Source: Salarias fasciatus (Eukaryota; Chordata; Actinopteri; Blenniiformes; Blenniidae). Taken from it: a DNA stretch of 64,000 bases. Made by a program: the position numbers and the translations under genes. Of this stretch, positions 53,231 through 64,000 are shown in pieces. A model generated the notes under the pieces. That model was given only the letters and a program-made list of their open reading frames with translations, was not told where the DNA came from and made no database searches. The DNA is taken from assembly GCF_902148845.1 (NCBI RefSeq), contig NC_043748.1, forward strand, positions 15,404,945-15,468,944, given 5' to 3'. The first letter of the stretch is position 1. Each line of letters starts with the position of its first letter.

Positions 53231-53679
53231 GGCGAATTAGCGCTCCCAGCAGGAAGCAGAAGTACTGCGGCTTCATCCAGGCGCCTCGAAGATTAAAATA
53301 CACATCACATTTCCAGTTACAAAGGGTTATCTGACAAAGACTGACTGATCTGACTGACTAACACGCAAACAGTTTAATAGAGTATCAACTCAGCGTAACT
53401 TCAAAAACCCTGTCAACTGTATTTAATCCCAAAAAAGATTTCATCATCTGAAAACAATGAGCAGCCTCTTTTTGTAATTTTTAGAGGTGTTAAATGACCT
53501 CTCAAACTCTTAAAATGTGTTTATTGATTAGGCACTTACAGCATGGCATCCCAAATCTATTCAGTTTTTTAAAATTGTGTGTAGTCACTGTCTTTCACTT
53601 ATCTGTGTGCTAAATGCAAAATCAATTCATTGTGGATTCAACTGTTTCTAAACTTTAAAGTTAGCAATACAGACATTAC

Positions 53680-53680
<1 letters not shown>
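53230..53680. other. anonymous spacer
   Basis: AT-rich, no gene or repeat recognised. Confidence 0.5.
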
Positions 53681-53745
<65 letters not shown>

Positions 53746-53760
53746 GTAGATAGATGGATG

Positions 53761-53831
<71 letters not shown>

Positions 53832-53836
53832 GGATA
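53681..53836. repeat. (GATA)n microsatellite
   Basis: About 150 bases of GATA repeats with a few GGTA/GATG interruptions in the middle (about 53745-53762). Confidence 0.97.
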
Positions 53837-55320
53837 TCATATGTCTGAAAAACACATTTGATTTTATTTAGTGAACCTACAGGTGTGTGTATGTGCGTGT
53901 GTGTGTGTGCACCACAGCAATCACCGTGTTTTCACGTGTTTCTTTTATTCATTTTAAAACCACTGTGAACTGTCTTATGCCTGAATAGTGTTCTATAAAT
54001 ATATTTCCCTGGATTTTTAATGAACCAACAACCACTGTCCACTGCAGTGGCCACTGTCAGCTGGGCTTGCCCCTCTTCCCTGCACTCTGGATTGGGTAAT
54101 GGAGTAAAGCAGATGTATTGACGTGCCACAGATTACGGTTCTCATAATTTTGCTCATTTGGTTCATAATAGCAGAAGCAGGTCAAACACCAGGACATGCA
54201 CACTTGTGTAATGCAATAGACCAGGCATGGGTACTGCTGATGCTGGAGGGCCACAGACCTGCATCTCACTTCAATACACCAGCTTGTAATAATTGTCTCA
54301 TTTCCATTCTTTCTGCAGAGCTTCATGATGACACATTCATTAAAGTTGGGTGTGCAGGAGAACTGCTGTGGCTCTCTAGAACCAGGAGGGGTACTTCCTG
54401 CAATACACCATTACAGCATCACAAACTGTAGACATCTGATTTTATGCTTCTCTGAGAGCTATAATGAAAATGTCTTGTTTTTTGGCTGCTCACATACATC
54501 CTGACCCTGAATCAACCCACTGTGGTGTTTGTAATAACTAAACTTTTTAAATTACCTCAACTTAAGATTGAGTTGTTTTTCAAACAACCACAAAATATAA
54601 TTCGATAAGAATCAAGTGTACCTCAGTAGAAGATGTTTTAAGATTTCAAGTGTTTTAGAAGTTAACGTTGATATTTAATTGTTTGTTTTTTTTAATAAAA
54701 ACTGCTAAAAGTAAACCTGCCACAAATCAAAAAATATTTATTGTTGATAAATTTCAGGCTAAGGGGAGAAACAGTTTTAAACACAACAGCAAATAAAATC
54801 AAGTGTTATTCCTAACTGTAAAAGTGGCCAAAGATACTCTGTAGCTAGTGTATCTTTGACTTCTATTGACTTTTTAAATAAGGGATTTGTTTTAAGCTCC
54901 CTGGAGTATTCATCTTAAAAAAAGAAAAAATAGTTTTTCTAAGCAGAAAAAAACGACCCAGTCTGCTGACCATATTTGTACAGAAGTGCCATAAAGAGCT
55001 GTTTTTTTTTCCTCCAATAAGCCTGAGGCACCTTGCCAGTTCAAGCCATCCAGGCAGTATGCTCCTGAAATGCTTCCCTGCTGATATGAAACTGTTCCAT
55101 CTGGCTTAGAGATGCATTAAGCAAGTCTTCCTTAATCTGGTGTTCACATGAGCTGAATGGATTTTCTTGCATGTTTAATAAGGCAATTTGTTAACTGCAT
55201 GATCAAAGTCAGAAGCAACAGAGAGAGCAGACTGTGTGCCAATGAAGGAGGACATTTTTTTTCAATTATTCATAACTTATCAGGTCAGTTTTTTCTTTAT
55301 TTCTCTGGATTTTAATTCCA
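53837..55320. other. anonymous spacer between the two tetranucleotide tracts
   Basis: No gene recognised. A short TG-rich stretch lies near 53885-53910 and AT-rich sequence elsewhere. Confidence 0.5.
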
Positions 55321-55401
<81 letters not shown>

Positions 55402-55432
55402 CTCTATCTAACTATCTAACTATCTATCTATC
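55321..55432. repeat. (TATC)n microsatellite
   Basis: About 110 bases of TATC repeats, interrupted near the right end by CTCT and AACT units. It is the reverse complement of the GATA tract at 53681-53836. Confidence 0.97.
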
Positions 55433-56169
55433 CCTGTGGTGGGGTAACCTGAGTAGTTTAATGTAACACCACTGATCAACCTTAATTGCATTTTTAATGG
55501 TTGGTTCCACTGGGAATTTGGCTTTTGTTCACCACAGAGGTGTGCCATTCGGTCAAAGCCTTTCATCATTTCCTTCCCCCTGCCCCCCACCTCCAGCTCA
55601 CTATGACTTTGGACATATGGAACCAGAATCGCCCCTGACAGGAAATGTGTCAGGACAGACATTGTTTGCTTGATGACTTAATTCCACCCTTAATATCACA
55701 CGTTTTTTCATGCGTAAATGTTTCGACTGTAAATTGCAATTCCATAGTGAGTTTGCCTTTATTTATTCAAAAGCTGACTTCCTCTATTGGTTAGATTTGG
55801 TGAGGGTGGGGTCTCATTTATGAGTCGCTGACGTCGCCCTGTTGGACATGGGTTTTAACAGACACACAGTCTGTGTGGGAAGGGAGAAAAAGTATTTTGA
55901 GACAAAGATAAAGGAGGAGAGGCAGATGAGCGAAGTGTTGAAAAGGTTTTAAATCTTTTGAAAAGGTGCGATGATGATGATGTGCTTCTCTGCGCGCTTC
56001 AAATCTGTGTGGAACATCCGGAGTGGGCACAATTGGTGTCCTTTATTATCCACAGAAGCAACCAGTAGGTTTTAAGCATCGGCTGAACGTGTCAGACTCT
56101 GTCTTTACTTTTTTTTCTTCCTGGTTGCTCATTCCAGTTTGACCACAGGAGCTGGTGCACCTAACCAGC

Positions 56170-56265
56170 ATGACCCGAGGACCGACGCTCTGACGCGCTC
56201 CGGTGCGTGAATGTCGGACCGGTGGTTGAGTGGACTGTAGTATGAAGCGCTATGGGTTGGTGTGA
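56170..56265 (+). promoter_or_regulatory. three short upstream ORFs before the cacng4-like start
   Basis: ATG-started frames at 56170-56193 (7 codons plus stop), 56211-56240 (9 codons plus stop) and 56242-56265 (7 codons plus stop). The last one overlaps the main ATG at 56252 in another frame. If all are in the mature leader they would limit translation. A possible splice acceptor (CATTCCAG, ending 56136) lies just above. Confidence 0.5.
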
Positions 56266-56474
56266 CCGCGGGGTTCAAACGCTGCTGGCAACAGCGGGGG
56301 CTTTCGCCGCCTTCAGCCTGATGACCATAGCCATCGGGACGGACTACTGGCTCTACTCGAGGGCAAACATTTGCAACGGCACCAATGCCACGACAGACGA
56401 AACCCAGCCACAACCCAAAAGTAAGAAGGGCGATCTCACCCATTCCGGGCTGTGGAGGATCTGCTGTATTGAAG
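56252..56474 (+). CDS. cacng4: TARP gamma subunit (CACNG4-like), first coding exon
   Basis: One exon of 223 bases (74 codons plus one base) ending at GAAG before GTAAGC, the position where CACNG2/3/4/8 exon 1 ends. The product starts [20 protein letters not shown], with the first membrane helix at about residues 7-28, then [19 protein letters not shown] (an N-glycosylation NGT/NAT region of the extracellular loop) and [16 protein letters not shown] with the claudin-family GLW..CC signature. ICNGTN and [10 protein letters not shown]...CCIEG favour CACNG4 over CACNG2/3/8. The protein is an auxiliary subunit of AMPA receptors at the synapse. Remaining exons lie beyond the right edge. The paralogue choice rests on one exon. 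Confidence 0.88.
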
Positions 56475-59107
56475 GTAAGCCACATCCCAGTTCAGCGTCA
56501 CTTTTTAGGGACGCAACTTGCATGTGAAACAGAAAATTAAACGGCATGATATTGTTATGATAATTACCGTTAGTGAGAGAAAATAGTTTGTTTTCTCGGG
56601 GAGTCTGTTCTGTTTCTCGGTGCGCACAGTCATGTGAGCGCACAGGAGAGCGCACTCCCTTTTACGCACGGCAAGCGTCTCCATCTGAGACGTGTGCTTT
56701 GTAAGAAAAGATATTTTAATTGTAAAACAACTTTCAAAGGGAGCAAAGTCGGGTAGCGGGAGTCTAAAAGTACACATGTATGGATTTGGGAGTTATACTA
56801 AAAGGAAATAAGCGCACGGCGTCTGTCTGAATGCTCATCTCCAGCTGCTGGCCAACTGTTACATCGCATCCGTCAAGCAATGGGCCCACACAGTGCATTC
56901 AAGCTCATCGTCTGCGAGGGAAAGTGATGCCAAGCCGGCGCGTCCCAGCCCATTCACTTTTCAGCCGGTGGCTGCCAGGAAATGTGCGCGCGATTAGTCT
57001 ACTTTCATTCATGTCTTTATTGTATCCGATGCTGTTGCTTGGCAACATCTCTGAAATTGCTATGGAAACATGCCCGGTGATTTAAAAATAGATGACTCTG
57101 AGTTCACGTCATGTCCAGGCAATATTGAAAAAAAAAACATTTCGGTGTTACAGGACATCATATGAAGATTCTTTATTTTGGCGTCCCTGCTTTAGAGAGA
57201 CTTTCTACGGGGTTGGAAAGGAGGTGCGCTGGCAGTGACGTCTTATTTCAGAGGCAGACAAACAGCCATTCATTGACCAATCTCCCTTCCGACCACCCCT
57301 TGACTTCTCGCTGCCTCAGTCAATGAGAGAGTCGATGTGACTGCCGTGGATCTGTGCGCAAAACCACATTTTGTCATGACGCACAAGCGACAGTTCAAAA
57401 CACGCAAATATGTGCCTTTACAGTAAAGTACAAAAAAAGTGAACGATCAAGATATCAAAACTCGCATGTTTAGGTACTGTCGTGCCTTATTGACAAAAAA
57501 ATACTAGAACATGGTTAAATGTCTCCAAATTGTTGTCATCAGTAGGTGAAGTACAGCAGTCCTGTATTCTACATAATCTGCATGACAACTGGGTATGCCG
57601 TTTTAATCCACAATGTATCATACTGTGGTGATAAAAATAGTTATTCAGCAAAACTCAGGCAGGCATATGTTCTGTGAAATGTAAAATCTACAGGATGAGG
57701 AGTCCACCCTAAACTAAGCACACTGTGTTCCCAGCAGGAGCAGCAGAGCAGCCCTGAATTGGGACATGCATTGTAGCATTTTGTTTTCACAAAAAAAGAA
57801 GAAGAAGGAAATGAACCTATATGTTATATGAAATTAAAAGAAGAAGACTAATTTTTTTCCCTAATCTCTTTTGTAGTTAATTTAAATAGGCAAATGCATG
57901 CTCTAATATGCTGTTGCAGTTTCCCTTTAGAGTTTTGGTGCCTCTGTTAACACATTTGGAATGAAGGTATATGTATTCCTTCTTTCACTGAAAGAATTCC
58001 TATTTATTTATTTTTGCCTCTTTTTTTTTGTTTTCCTAGATATTTTCATGTTATTAATTGAAAAATGTTGCATTGTATTGCCTCTCTTCGCTTTGTGAAG
58101 CTTGCTTGTGTTGGATCACTTCTTTTGTTTGCTGTGCATCGTGGGTCGGCGAGGCTGTTTTGATTCACATCTTCAACCTTTTCACTGGAGCCTTGTGCAC
58201 ACGGTGAGAGATGGAGCTGTTGTCCATGATTACGTTGTTCCGGCCTCATCCTGTGGTGAAGGTGGACGCGTCAGACGAATGTTCAGAGCGTCCTGGTGCT
58301 TTATGAGATAGTTTCACTTCTGTGCCTCTAAAACCACAAACTGGTGCATGGTGGCTCTGTTGTCATGGAGACTCATAAGTGTAGAGGAGAAGACAAGAGA
58401 GGAAGGCCCCACCACCACCACCACCCCCCGCCCACCCTGCGGTCATAATGACAAATACACAGGTTATTGACAGGGACGGCTCTGTGTGAATCACAGCTAC
58501 AGGGGGAACCATCACCACATTTTGTCCAACACATTACACCAACAGCATGTCTCTCAGCGACGTGACATTGCTGTCACACACGTGGCAACCGCTCAGTCCT
58601 GTGCAGCCCTGCTTTTTTTTTTTTCTGCTTTTCCCAGAACCCAGTAATGAATGCACTCAGTACCTTGTTCATCAAGCATCATCACCTCTCCCCCAGCAGG
58701 CCTGCATGACAATTAAAGAGCAGGCAGGAATTTGTCAAACCAGGCTTCTTATGCACAAGTTCAACACTGCTCTCATTTATTGGCTTCCGCGTGTTTCTTT
58801 GCAGTAGCTTTTTCCTTTTTGCTTCAGCATTTGTTTTCCCACTTGAACATCGTTAGACAAGGGTAGCACCCACAAGTGCTGAGTGCAACTTTAATTTGCA
58901 TGAGAATCGGTGGTGCATAAGCCCTGTACATGACTCTGGTAAATATATACAGTTCTGGGGGTGAGGTATGCTCTCAACTATCCAATTAGCAGTTGCATAT
59001 TACAGTAAATGATGGAGCTGGCGTTAGTTTGGTGTGAGTATGGAGGCATCCGTTTTTCTTGAGGTCGCTGTGTGTGCTGTGCTTTGTGAGGAGGTGTTCG
59101 TTTAATG

Positions 59108-59192
59108 TTGTGTGTGTGTGTGTGTGTGTGTGGGGGGGTCAGTTTCCTGCTCTGGCTCTCTCTCTCTCTCTCTCTCTCTCTCTTGCTCTCTC
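59108..59192. repeat. (TG)n and (TC)n microsatellites
   Basis: TG for about 25 bases (59108-59132), a G run, then TC for about 38 bases (59155-59192) with one break. Confidence 0.92.
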
Positions 59193-59557
59193 TTTGTGCA
59201 TCAGGAGTCTGTAATTAAAATGTAACAACTGAAGAGCCATGTGGGGGCACTAATTAGCCAAGAGGCTCCGCATTTCCTCTAAGGTCAGTCCATTCCCTCC
59301 CTCCCCCTGGTGCTACAGGTTTGAATCCTCCATTGTCATCTTATCTTTTTGCGGGTATGTGTTTTGAAGTGATTGTGTGTCACGAGGGCTACATAAATCT
59401 GTGTGGGGAAAAAAAAAAACATTGTTGGACCTGCGATGACTCATTGTTGTAACGATCAGCCATTTAAACCATTTTGCCACAAAAAAGCTCTCGCACCAGC
59501 ATTTAAAATGTGAAAACTTGATGGTAAAAAACATTGCTTTATTGACAATTTGAATGT

Positions 59558-59858
59558 TTATCCATTTACCCCTACACACTTTATTCAGTTGCTGGCGGAT
59601 CCCACCAATTCCAGCTGACATTGGGCCAAAAGTAGGATACGCTGTGGTCCACCTCAGGCCCATCACTGAGGGAACAAAGTCAATTTTGAGACACTTAATT
59701 TAACAACTTCACTCCATAGGCAGGTTTTCGGAGGGTTGGAATATTTAGAAAAAAGCAACACATCCAAAGGGAAACATGCCAACTGCACACAGAAAGACAA
59801 CAGAATGAAGAGGGGATCTTGTTACTGTGAGGAAAGAGTGCTAATCACGACAGCACCA
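59558..59858 (-). mobile_element. nearly complete, diverged SINE
   Basis: Antisense copy of the common fish SINE. In plus-strand order it has TATCCATTTACCCCTACACA, CAGCTGACATTGGGCCAAAA, a part corresponding to the AATTTAGAGTCACC region, ACATGCCAACTGCACACAG, and GAAAGAGTGCTAATCACGAC at the tRNA-like head. Several indels indicate an old copy. Confidence 0.65.
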
Positions 59859-60225
59859 ATTTGAAATTCTGGCTTTTTACCTCCGTAACAAAATGAGAGC
59901 CAGATTTACTTTGATGAATGAAATTATCTCACATAATGAAAGCTGAGCAATCCATCACCTCACTGGCAGATTCATTGATAAAGAAATACGTAGTGGCTCA
60001 ATGTCATCACTAATAATTGCATAACAAGCATAATATGAAGCAATTTTATTTTAAAAACAGACCAATAATCATCATCACAGCGCTGCAGCTTCTTGGTTCA
60101 GAGTGTCTCCTGAGGACTGGGGCTAAATGATCAGGGTTTTATATGTATTTATTCATGTATGAATCCCTGAAGGTCTGCAGTAGTTTCATAATGTGTTGTT
60201 AGCAACCTTTCTCAGTTTTTGTCAG

Positions 60226-60450
60226 TTTTCTCCAATTTGCCTCCATGGTCCAAAAACATGCACGTGAAGGGAAAAGTGTCTCTTAAATGACCCCTGCAAG
60301 CATGTGTGTAGTTGTCCGTTTCTCTGTCTGCCCTGTGATGGGCTGGTGACCTGTTCAGGTGTGCCCTGCCCTTGCCCATAGTGAGCTGGGATTGGCTCCA
60401 GCACCCCGCGACCCCAAACAGGATCAAGCAGTATAAAAGATGGATGGATA
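60226..60450 (+). mobile_element. SINE fragment with GATGGATGG tail
   Basis: Contains GGTCCAAAAACATGCACG, CCCTGTGATGGGCTGGTGAC, GAGCTGGGATTGGCTCCAGC and CACCCCGCGACCCC, and ends AAAAGATGGATGGATAA. This is the 3' two thirds of the same SINE family, in sense orientation and better preserved than the other copies. Confidence 0.75.
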
Positions 60451-63400
60451 ATAGAAATACAGTATGAGCTTCTCTCATCTACCAAAGGAGCTGGGCTTCC
60501 TCCCCAAATCCCATCATGTTTCTACAGAGGCCCAGAATGGATTAAACCAGAATTGGCTCTGCAGAGTACAAGGCATTTGCCAGTTTCTCTGAATTTTGGT
60601 TGCCGCTGTGGATCCTCTTGCATGCAGCAAAATAAGAGGGTGACCTGAGTGGGATCCATGTGGCTGCAATCTGCAACCAACTGAATGCCACTAAAGCCTC
60701 CATACTTATCTTTCAATTAGTAGACTTTAGTTGTGCCAGCATTGAAATTATTTTGCAAGCTTTTTTTTTCCTAACTCATTTTTCAGTTTTAGCTCTGAGC
60801 TTGAATAACTGGTGTTGAGTGGCGTCACATTTGATGTGCAGATCCGAAAGAGGTGCTGATTTTTCTATTAAAACAGTGCTGCTGTTTAATTAATGTCTCC
60901 TGATTTTTCCCTTTTTGACACGCTGCCTATCTACAGCCGAGACAGTATTTTTTTTTTCCATCACCCCACAATTTGAGTTGAATTTGCAGATATTGCAACA
61001 CCTTCACCTCACAGTGAGAAGATCTTCCAGTGCAGAGCTTGCACCTCAGTGTTTGCTTCCTTGGACGAATCTAGTTTACTCTCATAGTCGACAAAACATG
61101 TGTCTGAAGTTAATTTTTAACTCAAAAATGTGTGCGGCTGTCTCTGGAGATCTGTCCAGTGCCTCATCCAACATGCCACTTGAAGATGGATAACAGTAGA
61201 AGACGAGTGGACTAAACGTCTGTGCAATTAAATTAACTCTGAAGACTTCAGAAATAAATTTTGAACTTGATAAATATTAAAGGAACAGACAGAAAAGAAA
61301 GAAGTCCTCATCAGGAGAAAGTGAATCCATGATATAGTGAGTGTCCTACCATGTATGAAACCCCTCCTAATTGTCTGAATGTTTTTTGCAATTTATTTCA
61401 CACTTGGATGACACTGTCTTAAGCGTCATGTCGAGAACCCATTATATATGTACATTTTAAGTAAATGGTAATGCACGGCACCCTCCACAACTGACGACAT
61501 GCGGCGACAGATCTCAGCCTTCTCCCAGCAACTTGGATACACACTCGGAGTGGAACCCCAAGCAGAGCTGTGTTTGAAGCAACTGCAGCCTGGTGACAAT
61601 TTAATTAACCAACTGTCAGTCATATCAACTCTGAATCACTGATGTCTTCACCAAATTGCTTTTCTTTCATCGTCACTTGGACTGAAAAAAATAAAAAAAA
61701 TAAAAATGGAGGAGTTTGTTTGATTACACAGATGCTTTCATACTCCCTGCTTTCGGAGTAATAAATGTATGGGCCGCTCAGTCTGGCTGCGAGGAGCATT
61801 TGTGTTTACATTTGATACCAAGCTACCGTAACAATGCTCCATCAATTTAAAGCTTTATAAAGTCTAATCATCCCGCCTGCCGTAAACCTCAGTCTCTCCT
61901 GCAGATCTAAAGCAAGTGAGGATAAAAGTAAAGAGAGGAGCAGGACGGTGCGCCGCACCTCCTGTTTGTTGGAGGGCTGTTTTGTGTAACATAACTGTGG
62001 AGTAAATCACCCACTGGAGGCTACGCAGCGCCGCCGAAATGTAATATTAACGTCAACTTTTGATTGATTTATTCATCAATCTGTTTGCAGAGCAACCGAA
62101 GTGCGAAAATTGAGGAAGAGAGGGCATGTGTCACACGGAGCTTATTGCCATTACGCGCTGTACTCCTGGAGACGCCAGACAGAGGCAGCGGCGACTTGAT
62201 GAGACAATGTTATTGGATGTATTCCACCGAGGCTTCGTCCTCATTGGCTATTGGCTGAGCTGCGTTAATTCAAAGTAATGACGACGTGCATCACCCTGTT
62301 GCCAGTAGCACTGCAGCTGTGACAGCTGCTTTTAGTAAAGCATGTGTGTACATTTCCACGAACCCGTGTTTGTGTGCCTACAAGAGCACGCGTCCGTCTG
62401 TGTTGGCAATCATGTACTCTTAAGCAGCGACAGATCCGTGAAGGAGGAAGTGGGCGTGTTCGGGAAGAGACGCCTTTTATTTAGCGGGTATCAAAATACA
62501 ATGAAGATGTCAAAAAGCCTCCTTGGAGATTGTTTATGTAAATGAGCTTATCAAAGACTAACAGGGGTTGCCATGGAGAAAGGGAGGAGATGCTCAGCAT
62601 GGGGGTTTGCATCTCCAGTCAGCCAGGGGAGCCCATCATTTCCCACGTAATGTGTTCACTGTACACCATTAATTCCCAGTTTGTCACAACATTCAAACAT
62701 CTACTAATTTCTTGATATACTATTTGTCGCCTGATACTTTCGTGCAGCTTTCATCCCACTTTCCCACACGTTGGCCTTCAATGCAATCTCTTCACTTCCT
62801 GATTTCCTTTTCCTGCTATTTCAGAGCCCACCTCATCCGCCTGGCTCCTCTTTTAATGTGATCCGCAATCTTTTCCTCCTCCATCCCCGCCATTCCTCTG
62901 CCCTCAGTGCTCTCCTTGTTTCATTTCCTTGTACCTTCTTCAGTTGTTTAATCTCCGCTTCCTCCCTCCCTCCTCTGTCCCTTCCTTCTTGTCAGTATTC
63001 AGGCTTTGTACGACGGGGGTCCATCTCAACACCTGCGCACATGCAAACAACACACCGAAGGCGCACGCGCTCAAACATAAACACACAGACACTGAGCTGA
63101 TAACTGTCACTCATCATGAATCACACGCCTCCAGGCGCCCACTTATAATTAGATTTCCAATCAGCTTCAATGTTGAGCCATTTCTTCACCTTTTGTGCAC
63201 ACATGCGACAGCGGCATGTATGTACATTTAGCTCTTTTGTAAAATGAAAAAAAAATGTGAAACTGCCTGCATGCGCTCAGACACACACACGGAGGTTACT
63301 TAGCTGAATTTTAAACCACGTTTTTCCTAAATGAATGATTGTTGTTATGTCGACTTGATGTTTGTCACAACAAATCAACATGATGTGACTGTGTGAAAAG

Positions 63401-64000
63401 AAGATATAGGTCCCCAGAACTGCAATAAATACATTTCAAGATACACAGCTGTGCAATCCTTATACAAGCCCTGCTGCATGACTTGATGTTTACGTAGCAA
63501 TTAGCAGAGCAGTAAAGGTGTCTGTGTTTTTTTGTCATGGAGCCACGAGGCACAAAGTCTCACATTGCTGCTGAAAATAGTCCAAAGCCTCCTTTTCCTT
63601 TTTTTCTTTTCTTCCATCAGCGACTAGACACAGAAACTTGTGCTCCATCCACTGACTGATTTGACACTAATTAATTTGATGTCCCTTATTAAGCAGCAGA
63701 CCTCGTTAATGGAAGCAAGTGTGGCCTTAAAAGCTGTGCAGCAGACAGTGCTGGTTGTGTTAGCTCACCCTTTGGCACCTGGGAAATGGAGTTGACAGGT
63801 ATCTGTCTGGACTCTGGTAATGGGAGGGATGGCGTTTATACAATAGGTCAGCTTTAATCCCTGCTGCTTGTCGAGCTATTAGAGATAAAAGAGAGGTGCA
63901 TTTCTGGTGCGGCTAAAAAAAAAAAAAAAACGGAACTTCATTGCTTACACAGAGCAGAGAAGATTAACTGTGGCTCATTCAACTGACCATTCACTAACCT

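Larger units (their letters stand above)
56475..64000 (+). other. cacng4-like intron 1 (incomplete)
   Basis: At least 7.5 kb; long first introns are usual in TARP genes. It holds two SINE fragments (59558-59858 and 60226-60450), TG and TC microsatellites, and no recognisable second exon. GC-richer patches at about 56820-57080 and 61780-62350 stand out but carry no coding signature. Confidence 0.75.

Noticed and set aside
55236-55466. Frame with repeated Ile-Tyr-Leu-Ser
   Set aside because: Translation of the TATC microsatellite.

Overview
The window is nuclear DNA of a bony fish, most likely a spiny-rayed (percomorph) teleost. Genes are split by GT-AG introns, UTRs are AT-rich, microsatellites are plentiful, and the repeats (a Tc1/mariner element, two tRNA-derived SINE families, a hAT transposase) are of types common in fish. 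The species cannot be named from the sequence.

Layout. (1) 1-19.5 kb, minus strand: the first eight coding exons of lmtk2, a membrane-anchored kinase, from the signal-peptide exon to the catalytic loop; the rest lies beyond position 1. Its 10.3 kb first coding intron carries a young 1,619 bp Tc1/mariner transposon. (2) 20.9-36.5 kb, plus strand: a tandem array of four complete beta-parvalbumin genes (A-D) with the same exon plan (non-coding leader, then coding exons of 61/133/110/23-26 nt). B and C are muscle-type, A is a diverged copy, and D is of the oncomodulin/pvalb8-9 type. A tRNA-Gln(CTG) gene and a perfect CTCF consensus lie between C and D. (3) 36.5-44.0 kb: no gene seen. (4) 44.2-48.2 kb, plus strand: complete aimp2, 320 codons in four exons, with an ETS/CRE promoter and a SINE in intron 2. 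(5) 50.7-52.9 kb, minus strand: an intact two-exon hAT/ZBED-type transposase gene, 634 codons, with an NRF1 palindrome upstream; its catalytic Glu position reads Gln. (6) 53.7-55.4 kb: long GATA and TATC tracts in opposite orientation. (7) 56.25 kb to the end, plus strand: first coding exon of a cacng4-like TARP gene, then at least 7.5 kb of intron 1 with two SINE fragments and simple repeats.

The genes do not form one pathway. The parvalbumin array is the only functional cluster (cytosolic calcium buffers). lmtk2 (trafficking kinase), aimp2 (tRNA-synthetase scaffold) and cacng4 (AMPA-receptor auxiliary subunit) are independent. The order lmtk2 - parvalbumins - aimp2 is notable because, from memory, the human counterparts are split between 7q21 (LMTK2, OCM2) and 7p22 (OCM, AIMP2). 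I found no clearly new biological system. The most checkable leads are the CTCF/tRNA interval inside the parvalbumin array and the possibly domesticated hAT gene.
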